Under the pieces are notes generated by a model that was not told where the DNA came from, searched no databases, and was given only the letters and a program-made list of their open reading frames with translations. A stretch of 64,000 bases of DNA from Prostheceraeus crozeri (taxonomy: Eukaryota > Platyhelminthes > Polycladida > Euryleptidae): assembly GCA_907163375.1 (NCBI GenBank), contig CAJQUW010006864.1:124001-188000 (forward strand). The letters run 5' to 3'. Below are positions 35,123 through 45,576 of this stretch, piece by piece (the first letter of the stretch is position 1; every line of letters begins with the position of its first letter). Position numbers and translations under genes: made by a program.

Positions 35123-35342
35123 AGTGAAAAGCAAATAAGATAGTATATCCTATTCTAATACATATCATTTTCATTGCAGATCATTTCCCTGCCTTCACCA
35201 CTCCCGAGAACGAACCAACGGCTCTCATAAGGGTGTGGACTCCTAATACCACCCGCATCCGAAAGGTGCCAGATGCACCACCACGGCTTAGGCGGTACAG
35301 GGTATATGACAACCTAACTGTCATACCTATTGACTTTTCAAG

Positions 35343-35941
35343 TCAATAGTCAACTTGTCGCTGAGAACGAACCCCCGGCCCTGTTAAGGGCCACCATGGG
35401 GCAAGACCTCCACACGGTTTGCCCTGGGCAGTGTTCAAACTGGCGAATACTATCATTAAGTTGAATCTGCTATCAGTCAACTTGAACGTTGCAAATGAAG
35501 TTCGGTGTAATACTTCCTTTCGACGGGCGTTCCTGTAAAGGGCGGCGGTGAAACCCGTAGCTATGTATACCGCAAGGGACATTCGGCAATGGTCAATCTT
35601 GTTAAACTTCTCTGCGTCATGTTTGCAAGTGATTGCCTCTGTCTCAACGTAGTATGCATTCGCGCCAGGGTGACATTTAGCCAACTGTCGAAGGTTGCCT
35701 TATAAACTTTCCATTGCATACGTTATGAGAACCATGAGTTCTACCTGTCTCTATCAATGAGACGAATTGATGAATGGAATGAAATGGGAGGACACTCACG
35801 CGCCACACGCAAGATAACACACTTCTCTCTTCCGTAGTCTAACAAGCTCTTTACACATGGATCGCAGTCGATTGCTATCCCTGTATCAGAAGTGTAAGCT
35901 ATCTTAATTTTATTTAACACTATTTCATCTACCATCTTCAA
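35343..35941 (-). CDS. Unrecognised minus-strand Polinton ORFs
   Basis: Two open stretches lie here on the minus strand: 66 residues starting MKMVDEIVLNKIKIAYTSDT at 35,941, and about 113 residues containing CHPGANAYYVETEAITCKHD to 35,343. Good splice-like signals lie between them, so they could be exons of one gene, but the connection is not shown. I recognise no domain. The start of the first stretch is the unit that is repeated four times to the right (35,831-36,605). Confidence 0.35.
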
Positions 35942-36605
35942 CCATATGAAATGTTATAAGATTTACAAGTTAAACTAAGTGTGCTACTATTTCCAAATGA
36001 AAAAGTATACATGGTTAAATCATCCACTTAAGCCCATCCGTAGTCCAACAAGCTCTTTACACATGGATCGCAGTCGATTGCTATCCCTGTATCAGAAGTG
36101 TAAGCTATCTTAATTTCATTTAACACTATGTCATCTACCATCATCAGTTTCCAAATGAAAAAGTATACATGGTTAAATCATCCACTTAAGCCCATCCGTA
36201 GTCCAACAAGCTCTTTACACATGGATCGCAGTCGATTGCTATCCCTGTATCAGAAGTGTAAGCTATCTTAATTTCATTTAACACTATTTCATCTACCATC
36301 ATCAGCCATATGAAATGTTATAAGATTTACAAGTTAAACTAAGCGTGCTACTATTTCCAAATGAAAAAGTATACATGGTTAAATCATCCACTTAAGCCCA
36401 TCCGTAGTCCAACAAGCTCTTTACACATGGATCGCAGTCGATTGCTATCCCTGTATCAGAAGTGTAAGCTATCTTAATTTTATTTAACACTATTTCATCT
36501 ACCATCATCAGCCATATGAAATGTTATAAAATTTACAAGTTAAACTAAGCGTGCTACTATTTCCAAATGAAAAAGTATACATGGTTAAATCATCCACTGA
36601 AGCCC
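35831..36605. repeat. Four-copy tandem repeat containing an ORF start
   Basis: TCCGTAGTC occurs at 35,831, 36,037, 36,195 and 36,401, giving a 206-base unit with one copy shortened by 48 bases (158). Copies are nearly identical. On the minus strand each unit encodes nearly the same start peptide (VDDIVLNEIKIAYTSDTGIA then CDPCVKSLLDYG), so the repeat is an amplified gene start with its upstream region. Confidence 0.9.
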
Positions 36606-36655
36606 CATTCAAGTAAGTCAGTATAAAAGCAAAGATAATACGAAATAAAAATTTA

Positions 36656-37111
36656 TTATGGCATGTATTTCAAAAGGTCTTCATTGTCAATATCGTCCCA
36701 GAGTCTGACTTCACATAGATCACAAAAACAGTTCACTTGCTTCAATCGTTCTTCTACCGCGAGCCTCACTTTGTCGATGTACTCCCACTCCGCCATAGTT
36801 CGTGGCTGGGAGTTAGGGGTGTACCATTCCCATAATTGATGGAGGAATTTGGTGCTGGTGATCTCCATCACATCATCAGTATCGTACTGCAGATACTTCC
36901 ACCTCACGCCTGTTAAGTCGGGACACTCCTTCTCACATACACTCTCCTCTTCGTCGTCCGCTGGTAATGACAACTGTCTAATGTTGTCGAGTCGGTATAC
37001 TTTCTCCACCTTCCCCTTCGTTGGAGCGTTTGGTGCAACGAGCGCCTTTGGCGATGAGCATGGAGAAGAGAACTCCAATGTAGTGTTCGGTGTTTTTGGA
37101 GGGCTTGTCAT
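36656..37111 (-). CDS. Unrecognised acidic Polinton protein (151 aa)
   Basis: An open frame from ATG at 37,111 to a stop at 36,656. It has a Ser/Pro/Thr-rich N-terminal third, then an acidic stretch (LPADDEEESVCEKECPDL), and a more ordered C-terminal half with WKYLQYDTDDVMEI, LHQLWEWY, and CFCDLCEVRLWDD. No family is recognised. It reads away from the polymerase gene, with which it shares a divergent upstream region (37,112-37,429). AATAAA lies just beyond its end on its own strand, near 36,650. Confidence 0.55.
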   Translation of the reverse strand: MTSPPKTPNTTLEFSSPCSSPKALVAPNAPTKGKVEKVYRLDNIRQLSLPADDEEESVCEKECPDLTGVRWKYLQYDTDDVMEITSTKFLHQLWEWYTPNSQPRTMAEWEYIDKVRLAVEERLKQVNCFCDLCEVRLWDDIDNEDLLKYMP

Positions 37112-37429
37112 GTTGACTGTGAATAATAACTTTGAAATGTTTTCTAATTCTTAAGTATAAACAAGCAACCAATCAGAATGAACAGCCAATGAATGATGAA
37201 TATGAAAGTATATATGCAAAGTGACATTCGTGTCATTTCACTCTGTCTTTGAGACGTGTAAGTGAACTGTTCTCTAGTAAATTACAAATCTGAGACGTAT
37301 TATTTGAGTGAAGTCTCTTATCTTGTTGAAGAATCAACCTTAAACATAATTTCCTTGAAATGTTAAGTTAAAGATTTCCTCTCTCATCTCCCTCAAACGT
37401 GTGGCTAATAGCATCTTCCTCAATTTCAG
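37112..37429. promoter_or_regulatory. Divergent intergenic region left of polymerase gene
   Basis: About 320 bases between the leftward 151-aa ORF and the rightward polymerase gene. A TATATA word lies at 37,208-37,213 on the plus strand. A 3' splice site (CAATTTCAG) ends it at 37,429. The regulatory role is inference from position. Confidence 0.35.
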
Positions 37430-40400
37430 GCATCTACTTCATCACCAAAGCCCTCCCTTCTCGAGGAAAGTTTAGAGTTGTTGAGTGAAGGTAGGTTGTA
37501 ACAATACACTGAGACTTAAACAGAGATGATAGAATGATTTCTCTTTCAGGTGATGTTAGTTCCAGCTCAGGACTCTCGCGACAAGGCAACGAGTGGGAAT
37601 GTGCTGACTGCGGACATATTTTTACAAGGAAGCACAGTCTCCTTCGACACATCAAACAACGTGTGTGTCAACGCAAAGCGTCATCAATCTCCTGAGGTGA
37701 AGTTGATTCTGACGATGACATCTCCTTTCCTTGTGATTTGTGCCCTCTTTCTTTCGATAGCCCCTTTCAGCGATCTTCGCACAGACTTCAACACACGCAT
37801 GCAAATGATCACTACACCAACGGTACCTCTACAATCTCCCTCATTAACGTTTCCCATAGTCATTTAGTACGCGACTACTGCATGGAGTCCAATACTCAAA
37901 TAGTAGATTTTCCTGAGTGGCTCCTTCAAAATTCTAACATTATCGAAGCGCTCTTCAACAATTTAGACAATTTTAGAATGAAGGCGCTCATCTACCTCAA
38001 ACTAAAATATATTAAAATAGATTTTCAAACGGGTCAAGTGACGGAGAATACAGTTTCATGTTCCTTCCTCTTCCGCAACCGAAGTTGTAGACTGCGAGTC
38101 TTGGCTAAATTTCCATATTCAATGTTTAAAATCAAATGTAGATAAATTCAATCAACGGGAAAGCGCTCTCATTTTTGATGGTGTGGACTCAGCCATATTC
38201 AAAATTTCCCTATTAGAAAGTCATGCAGCTCGAGGCACATTTAAACTACCAAAAACGTTGTATAATAAGAAAGCTGTCATCAATGTCGATTGTAAATCGC
38301 AGTGTTTCAAATATGCCGTCCTATCCATTCTCCACTATAATGATATCAACGCTCATCGAGATCGCACCTATAGCTATAGACAGTGGGAGGATGAACTAGA
38401 CTTTGAAGGTTGTGATAGTGACAACATGAAAATCAAAGATGTAGAAACGTTCGAGAAACATAATCAGATGAAAATTGTAGTTCACGTGTAGGAGAAGGGG
38501 TTGAAGGGTGTCCGCTATAATTCACGTTCAACTTGTTATGAACGTGTAGTTAACCTCTTATTAGTAAAACAAGATGATAGCGAGGAATGGCACTACTGTG
38601 GTATTCCGAAAATCTCTCGCTTGTATACACACTTGGGACACTCTAAAAGTGGTGAACATTTTGTATGCGACCGCTGCATCCGCTCCTTTTGGAGTAAACA
38701 TAAATTTCTAAGTCATTATGAATGGTGCAAGCGGGGTAAATTACAAATGGAACGCATGCCCAAAGACAAAATCTTTTCACATAGAATGGCGATGAACTAA
38801 GTCCTCTTCGTGTCATTTACGCAGACATAGAATGCTATATCGATGATATCATCCACAAGCCAGCAGCCATATCCTGCTATGAAGTATGGCATGACCATTT
38901 CCAAAATAGAAAAAATAAAATGCACGTCTGGCAAGGTGAGGATTGTATTTACCAATTCCTACAATTCCTCGAACAGGCTGTAAAATTTCAACAAAAGTAT
39001 GATGGTGAACTCTATCGCAGATCATTGCATATGACAGCAGATGATCAAGCAAAATTTGATAGTTGCAACGTTTGCCTCAAATGTAGTAAAACATTTGATG
39101 ATGATAAGATTAAGAAAGTGCGCGACCATGATCACATCACTGGTAAATTTAGAAACGCACTCTGTTCAAAATGCAATTTTTCACTTAGGATGAAACGGCG
39201 TACATTACCCGTCATTTTCCATAATTTCAAGGGCTACGACAGCCATATGATAATAAAAGGAGGTTTAGGTCAAATGAAAGAGTGGAAGTTTAATGTAATA
39301 GCACAAACGAGAGAGAAGTTTATGGCCATGACAGCAAAAGTGCCTGTCGATAAAACTAAAGAAAATAAGACGGTCTATTTTGATATAAAATTTTTAGATT
39401 CCTACCAATTTATGACTGCATCACTGGCCTCTCTCGTACAAAATCTAAAGTCTCTTCCACTAACACAAAATCTTAAGAAACAATATCCAAATCTAACCGA
39501 TGAAGTCATCACACGGAAAGGAGTCTTTCCATATGCATATTTTGATGCGATTAGTAAACTCGGTGAGACTTCTCTTCCACCCATAGATAAATTTAAAAAT
39601 GATTTGACCGGCGCAGAATGTAAGACCGAAGATTATGATCATGCACAAGATGCCATACATTTGGCAAATATAGGATTGCCTATCTTAAGTTAGATGTATT
39701 TTGCTGGCTGATGTATTTCAGGAGTTTCGACGAGTGGCATTAGAAGAAGATAATTTAGATCCCGTCCACTTTGTCAGTCTGCCAGCCATGTCCTTTAAAT
39801 CAGCCTTTAAAATGACTGGTGAGACCATTCATCTCTTACAAGACCCGGAGATGTATAACATATTTGAGCGCGGAATACGCGGTGGTCTCACATTTGTAAA
39901 TAAACATCATATAAAATCTGAAACAGTAGGTGATGATCATATCCACCTAAAGTACTATGACCAAAATAATTTATATGGCAGTTCACTGTCTAAACCACTA
40001 CCTCATTCCGAGTTTAGTTGGTTAAAACAAGATGAGCTTGAGTATTACTCCAACCCTTCAAACATACTGAAGATTCCAGATGAAGGTGATTGGGGATATT
40101 ATTTTGAAGTGGATTTGATTTATCCAAATAGCATTAAAAATAAAACTGCTGATTTCCAACTCGCACCTGAATCTGGTGAAGTGACTGAAGATATGTTTTC
40201 ACCATTCATGTCACAATTTCATGATAACTTAAGAGAGTGTGGACAGCCAAGGTATAAACCATGCCGCAAACTTTTACTCACCCAATATGATAAGAAAAAT
40301 TATCTCGTGCACTTCTGCATGCTAAAATTCTATTTAGAAATGGGCATGCTTCTAAAGTCAGTTCACCGCATCATCAAATTTAGACAGAAAGCCTTCCTCA

Positions 40401-41310
40401 AACCCTACATTGATAGTAACAGCCAGAAACGTACACTAGCCCAAAATAATTTTGAAAAGGATTTTTTTATAAGTATAAGAATAATAGTCTACTTGGTAAG
40501 ACGATGGAGGATGTTAGAAAACGTGTAAACTATAAACTAGTCATTGATGATCAAAAATATCACAAATTGACCTCATCACCTCTTTTCATTGATAGAGACA
40601 TTATCGATGAGGACCTTGTAGGTGTTAAAATGATAAAATCTGAAGTTGAGTTGTGCAAGCCCATCTATATTGGCCAAGCTGTACTAGATTACTCTAAGCT
40701 TTAAATGTACCAACTCTTTTATAAAATACTAAAACCATGTCTTCTCGTAAAAGAGGTTCGTTTGTTGGGTGGTGATACAGATAGTTTCTTCTTAGGTATT
40801 ACCACTCAAAAAGATTTAAATTTTAATGAAGTAGCTAAGTCATTAGAAAAATATTTCGACACATCTAACTACAATCCCACTCATCCACTCTATTCCATAC
40901 AGAATAAAGCCAAACTTGGTTGTTTTAAGGATGAAACAGCAGGAAAGGAAATAGATGAAATGATTCTCCTCCGTCCTAAAATGTGTTCCATGAAATTAAA
41001 AGAATGTGCAGATAGTATTAAGCGTGCTAAAGGTATATCAAAATCCATTGTTCACAAAATGAAACATCGCTCCTATAAGAAGTCCTATAAAAATAAAACT
41101 ATAACGTTTGTCAATATGAAAATCTTAAAATCTCAAGTTCATACTGAGAAAACGCACACGTTCAAGAAACGAGCGCTTTCAGCATGGGAGGATAAGAGGT
41201 GTTGGATAGGACATAACACATCTCTTCCACATGGACATCCTGACACAAACATACCTCCACCCAAAAGAATAAAACTCACGCTACCACATTCAGGAGACGT
41301 CTTAGCATAA
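37430..41310 (+). pseudogene. Polinton protein-primed DNA polymerase B (fossil)
   Basis: In order: an N-terminal exon-like stretch (ASTSSPKPSLLEESLELL) followed by a short GT-AG intron at about 37,491-37,549; C2H2-type fingers (CADCGHIFTRKHSLLRHIK); FKLPKTLYNKKAVINVDCKS; a second finger cluster (CDRCIRSFWSKHKFLSHYEW); the 3'-5' exonuclease region (VIYADIECY, VRDHDHITGKFRNALCSKCN, VIFHNFKGYDSHMI); and the palm with YDQNNLYGSSLSKPLPHSEF and GGDTDSFFLGIT (the DTDS catalytic box). This order is diagnostic of Polinton polymerases, which replicate linear genomes from a terminal protein. Length fits the family. It is broken, with roughly half a dozen breaks. It converges on the penton-like gene; AATAAA lies near 41,468. 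Confidence 0.9.
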
Positions 41311-41489
41311 TCAACTTTAACTCAGTATTTTGATGTTGCTTTTTGTAGATATACATGGTTGTTTTATGTATCGCATTAGATCGTTTCTTCCTTGTGAATA
41401 TATGCCTACAGTCACCCCATTCCCCCTATATCTGTGAAAAGACTTTTTCATACACATATTTTTATTTCAATAAACATATCAGAATGACT

Positions 41490-43037
41490 TCACTTTGTTT
41501 TCCGAAACACTAAAGTTACGAGGGATTTAGTATCTTTGGCATGGATGCACTCATGTAGACCATTTGTAATTTTGATAGAAATAGAGGGTATAGTTTGTTT
41601 GATAACAGGATGGTAGAAAATAGGTTGAAACATCTTCTCGACTATTCCATATAAAGCATCCTTATCATGAATGAAATCACGTAAAATGTGTTCTTTTTCC
41701 TCGCCAACAGAAATAGGTAGAATCAAATCACTTTGAATGTAAAGGTGTTGTTCATGTTTATCAAGTGTCATTGGTGTTTCTATACCAATCGTATGCGCAG
41801 CAGTAAACATATTTTGTAGCATTGAAAAACCAAAGAGTTTTTTCAAATTTTTACTCAATTGACATTGAATGTCATCACCCAGTTTCAGAACAACGCGTTG
41901 ATTTTCAATTGAAAACGAAATGTGGTGTCTTTACATCATATTTACTTTTCATCACATGCTTCAACTTCTGTTGTATATAAGGATTTACTACATGAATGAA
42001 GCTTTCAACTGTATGATATAGACGCGGCATTATATTGATACCAACTTTAGATTCTTGATAAGACTGGTAAATTTTCTTGATGCGATCACCATAGATGTCC
42101 ACCCACCATTCATCATTAACTGAATCAGCTTTAGTGTGATATTCATGAGAAGCATACACCACACCGCTTCCAATAATAGGTGTATGATGTCTTACAAAAT
42201 GACGCAAGGTTGGAGAGAATAAACTGTAAGTTTGTCATTATATTTCTGAATAACCAACTTATTTTTGTCCGCCATAATTTTCTCTCCATACTTCTTACCC
42301 ACAGTCTCATTCCATCGTTTTACTAACTCAATAAGTGATAAAGGTTGAACACCACGCTTTTTCAAAATGATGCGTTCTTCACATTCTACAACATCTTCAT
42401 CAAATATTTTAAATTTATAATGAAATTTGTTGATTCGATTTGAATAAACTTTTTTAACATTTGCAGTAGGAATTGACGTTAGATGTAGTCCATGGCCAAA
42501 ACCGAGATGTGGATAGAATTCATTATCCAACCTCAGTGCAAGACCTTTAGTAAAAGAATGAAAGCGAAGGAACTGTCTCCCACTCCAATGATAGATAGTA
42601 AACTCATAAACTTTCTGATCCTTATTCTTCATGATGGAAGTATTACCACTACTGAACGCCTTAATAATTTTCTCATTCCCAAATGGGCCATAATAATCTG
42701 ATTTTATCTGAATCCATTCATAGTTCCACTTTCCATCTGATGTTAAATTGTATGGGAACTGGAATGCATTATTCATCGTTATTCCATCATGGGTGCGAGG
42801 AGTCAATATCATTTCTTTCAAATCATTCACATTCTGAATATTGCTATCATAGCAAATGCTGGAAACACCTACTTCCCATTCACCTTCTAGATGTAGTGAG
42901 CGACTTAATTCTACTCGATAGTCTGATGGTTTATTATTAGGAAATTTATTCATAGAAGCATTACTGGGTAAGTAAATTAGAAACGAATCTCTATTTTCAC
43001 TTTCCATACTAATCACATTGGAAAAATATATTAGCAT
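41490..43037 (-). pseudogene. Penton-like minor capsid protein region (fossil)
   Basis: The start carries the Polinton minor-capsid signature LIYLPSNASMNKFPNNKPSD followed by YRVELSRSLHLEGEWEVGVS. The last part has YHPVIKQTIPSISIKITNGL and ends VTLVFRKTK, like the usual C-terminus. Proteins of this type were assigned as the single-jelly-roll penton of a predicted Polinton capsid; my matching is by motif memory. It is a leftward gene with two or three breaks. Confidence 0.75.
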
Positions 43038-43105
43038 ACTTTTGCATTAACTCTTCATTCGGAAATGGAGTGTGATACTTGTTACAGCATCTTTATGAAA
43101 AGGAA

Positions 43106-44155
43106 TCAACGCACCAGCATCGTCATAAATTGAAAATAGTTAATACGACGCGATAGCGACATGTCTGCACTAGCTTTGGTTACAGTACCACTTTTAAAGA
43201 TATTTTTATCAAAACCCAAAATGTCCATTAGAGTTTTCTCCATAATTAGTTCAATACCTTTTCCACTTATAGTGAGAGACAAAATACCTTCTTTTTCAGA
43301 AAATGAATTATGTTGCTTATTAATCACTTCATTTAAATAATCTACAACCAATTTAACTGAAGTAATAATGCGAGGCATCAACACTCTTGTTTCATGTAAG
43401 ATACCACCTAAAGGCTCTACACACTTTCTGTATAAAGATACGGTCCATTCTGTATCAAATTGATTTGACCTTTCACATGGCAAATGTTGCATATCAAATT
43501 TTCCATGAACAGCTGCAGAACGATGTCGTAAGAACTGATGAAAATCTTTTGAACAAACTAATACTAGATCATCATCATTTAATTTACTTATTGCAATATG
43601 ATTAGATGATTTGATATAAGTCAATGTTGCCACTTGTTTACCATCAACACGAAGGAGATAATTAAATTTCTTCAATAATGTTTCAGGAGTCATGTTTGTC
43701 TTTCTTGGTTTAATCACAATCTTCTTCACCAACGTCTTCTCATTTTTTGGAATAAGATCTACATAATAAGCTTCCTCTCGATATATTAACTGTTTATGAC
43801 CACTTGGGTGGTAATTAACGTTATAATTATCATAGCTTGTTAAGGCGCTAGCGAGGTAACCTAAATCATTTCTTAAACTTGGACTTAAACCAACAATCCA
43901 ATCTTTCTCAACTACATGATGTACATAATTATGATCATCATTGTGCGGAGTAAATTGGACAATATGTTTACACGCTTTATTCAGGAAATCATATATAAAC
44001 TTTTTACATGATAAGAGATCTTTCTTTGGCCACTGTGGAATGTATACTCGGCAGCCCTTTTCACATTGGTAAGCAGCTGTTCGTCTCATATTAATAATCA
44101 CCTCATGATCAAAAGTATAGACACAGTTGCTATGAACAAGTTGAGTGACACCCAC
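43106..44155 (-). CDS. Possible second penton-type Polinton protein (349 aa)
   Basis: An uninterrupted frame directly upstream of the penton-like gene on the same strand, 68 bases away. The C-terminal part, IITSVKLVVDYLNEVINKQH to IELIMEKTLMDILGFDKNIF, resembles the 'segment, LGF' region of penton-like proteins, and WIVGLSPSLRNDLGYLASAL near residue 85 looks like a second, weaker instance. The N-terminal part has Cys and His (AYQCEKGCRVYIP). I infer a paralogue or a fibre/base protein of the capsid; it may be unrelated. The start is not certain, as the first codons (MGVTQL) lie after an in-frame non-ATG stretch. Confidence 0.45.
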   Translation of the reverse strand: MGVTQLVHSNCVYTFDHEVIINMRRTAAYQCEKGCRVYIPQWPKKDLLSCKKFIYDFLNKACKHIVQFTPHNDDHNYVHHVVEKDWIVGLSPSLRNDLGYLASALTSYDNYNVNYHPSGHKQLIYREEAYYVDLIPKNEKTLVKKIVIKPRKTNMTPETLLKKFNYLLRVDGKQVATLTYIKSSNHIAISKLNDDDLVLVCSKDFHQFLRHRSAAVHGKFDMQHLPCERSNQFDTEWTVSLYRKCVEPLGGILHETRVLMPRIITSVKLVVDYLNEVINKQHNSFSEKEGILSLTISGKGIELIMEKTLMDILGFDKNIFKSGTVTKASADMSLSRRINYFQFMTMLVR

Positions 44156-44307
44156 TTCTCACTTTCCATTTAGCTGTTGTATATGATCAATGGGAGTAGA
44201 AAAGAGTGCGGCTGGATTACTAGCAAATCTATTTGCGGCCGCATTGCTAAGCAAAATATGATAAAATGACATTTTTATATTGCTAATCTGCAACTTTGCA
44301 TAACATC

Positions 44308-44664
44308 ATGAAGACTTGGATTTTGGACTCTCTACAATATATCAGAGTTGATCGTGATGGAAACGTACATTTCAAAAATTCTCATGGTCATACATCAAGA
44401 GGTATTACATTAACATGGCGACAATTTGTCAACCTCAATGATATCATGAGGGATTTGAAATATTTTGAAACATTAAGATTCATCTCCTTGGGTGATCAAG
44501 TTTGGCTTCAACGTTGCAACAATGAAATTCAAATCTGCCATTCTCATTCCGCAAACTGTTTCTCATTTCGCAAATACAATTGGGAGAAGTATAGAAGATA
44601 CATACATCGCTCCATCATAACATTTATTCGTCGTGAGTTCATCGCCCTACTATGCAAATCTTAA
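44308..44664 (+). CDS. PC4-like Polinton ORF, copy 1 (118 aa)
   Basis: Starts at ATG 44,308 (MKTWILDSLQYIRVDRDGNV). The segment VHFKNSHGHTSRGITLTWRQ, continuing to a helix (FVNLNDIMRDLKYF), has the strand-strand-then-helix pattern of the transcription coactivator PC4 (single-stranded DNA-binding fold), where GISLNPEQW-x-x-L is the helix start. A second half (LGDQVWLQRC, ICHSHSANCFSFRKYNWEKY, YIHRSIITFI) repeats a similar pattern. It is followed 22 bases later by a paralogue and then the TBP-like gene, which supports a transcription role. The PC4 link is by eye only. The frame is whole. Confidence 0.5.
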   Translation: MKTWILDSLQYIRVDRDGNVHFKNSHGHTSRGITLTWRQFVNLNDIMRDLKYFETLRFISLGDQVWLQRCNNEIQICHSHSANCFSFRKYNWEKYRRYIHRSIITFIRREFIALLCKS

Positions 44665-44686
44665 TCAAACATGACTACCACGCACC

Positions 44687-45337
44687 ATGAGTTGGAAATT
44701 AGATTCCCTACAACGTATTGAAACGGATCATGATCGAAACGTCTATTTCAAAGATTCAACTGGAAATGTGAGAAGAGAGTTTGCTTTATCTTATCGTCAT
44801 TTTCAATCTCTACATCATATCATGAAGGATTTGAAATACTTCTATATGAAAAGACATTCACGTATTGGAAATCGCATATGGTTGCGCGTCAACAAACGGC
44901 GAATTCAACTCTATCATTCCCAACTCCATACTAACTTCACATTTCATCAAGGTAGTTGGGAAAAGTATAAAAGGAAGGTACATAGCTCAATTTACTCATT
45001 CTTTCATCATGAAGCGCCATCGCTACACCATCGTCAACATTCTCCGTCGCTTCAGACTCTACACCAAAATCGATCTCACAACATTACACCAACACCTTCC
45101 AAACAGCAAGTATTACCCGGGCCGACCTCAAATGTTAGTGGTGAAGATGAACAATTCACGGAATCTTCAACTCTTCCCAAATGGGACTGTACAGATTCTC
45201 GGCGCCCTTTCTCATTCATCGGCGCAGTCAATGCGCTTAGAGCTACAGAGACTACTACGTCGGATATGGAAGAGGGAGAGGTGTGTGATGTCGAATCTGA
45301 CTGTGGACAATATGGTGATCTCTACTCAATTGAGTGA
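44687..45337 (+). CDS. PC4-like Polinton ORF, copy 2, with long tail
   Basis: Starts MSWKLDSLQRIETDHDRNVY and is clearly a paralogue of the ORF just upstream (LDSLQ-I, NV-FK, R-x-L-x-x-RHF, IM-DLKYF, and the WEKYKRKVHSSIYSFFHHE helix). After residue 108 the homology ends, and a low-complexity tail of about 108 residues (Ser, Thr, Pro; then acidic, EEGEVCDVESDCG) follows, entirely out of frame over the TBP-like gene. The tail may be a genuine overlapping extension or merely an open shadow of the TBP frame; the low complexity favours the latter. The core has the same PC4-like reading as copy 1. Confidence 0.5.
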   Translation: MSWKLDSLQRIETDHDRNVYFKDSTGNVRREFALSYRHFQSLHHIMKDLKYFYMKRHSRIGNRIWLRVNKRRIQLYHSQLHTNFTFHQGSWEKYKRKVHSSIYSFFHHEAPSLHHRQHSPSLQTLHQNRSHNITPTPSKQQVLPGPTSNVSGEDEQFTESSTLPKWDCTDSRRPFSFIGAVNALRATETTTSDMEEGEVCDVESDCGQYGDLYSIE

Positions 45338-45554
45338 AAGTGTATCATTTTTGAAGATTCGTACCAGCAGTTACAATTTGTGTTATGAACCCGAACTTTT
45401 TCCTGCAGCTCTCATTAGTTGTTGGTTACCTGTGCATGTTGCAATCTTTCATAATAGTAAAGTGATCATTACTGGACTAAAATCTCATGTACAAACAAAT
45501 ATGATCCTAGACTATCTCATCGAGTATGTACGTACCCAGCGGATTGTAAAATAA
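45009..45554 (+). CDS. TBP-like protein encoded by a Polinton (181 aa)
   Basis: A frame from ATG 45,009 (MKRHRYTIVNILRRFRLYTK) to 45,554, with the length of the saddle-shaped TBP core, about 180 residues. Two repeats are visible. Repeat 1: TKIDLTTLHQHLPNSKYYPG, LVVKMNNSRNLQLFPNGTVQ, ILGALSHSSAQSMRLELQRL. Repeat 2: LTVDNMVISTQLSESVSFLK, then CYEPELFPAALI and VAIFHNSKVIITGLKSHVQ. In TBP these correspond to SSYEPELFPGLIYRM and LLIFVSGKIVLTGAK. Three of the four Phe residues that kink the TATA box are present (QLF, ELF, AIF); the first (KRF) is Pro here. A TBP would recruit RNA polymerase to element promoters. It lies after two PC4-like ORFs on the same strand, and reads whole. An upstream open stretch from 44,865 is probably untranslated. 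Confidence 0.8.
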   Translation: MKRHRYTIVNILRRFRLYTKIDLTTLHQHLPNSKYYPGRPQMLVVKMNNSRNLQLFPNGTVQILGALSHSSAQSMRLELQRLLRRIWKRERCVMSNLTVDNMVISTQLSESVSFLKIRTSSYNLCYEPELFPAALISCWLPVHVAIFHNSKVIITGLKSHVQTNMILDYLIEYVRTQRIVK

Positions 45555-45576
45555 AAAACAATTTTTCCAACATGTT

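Noticed and set aside
44865-45008. An N-terminal extension of the TBP-like protein
   Set aside because: This open stretch lies over the PC4-like coding core in another frame; the ATG at 45,009 gives a core-length TBP.
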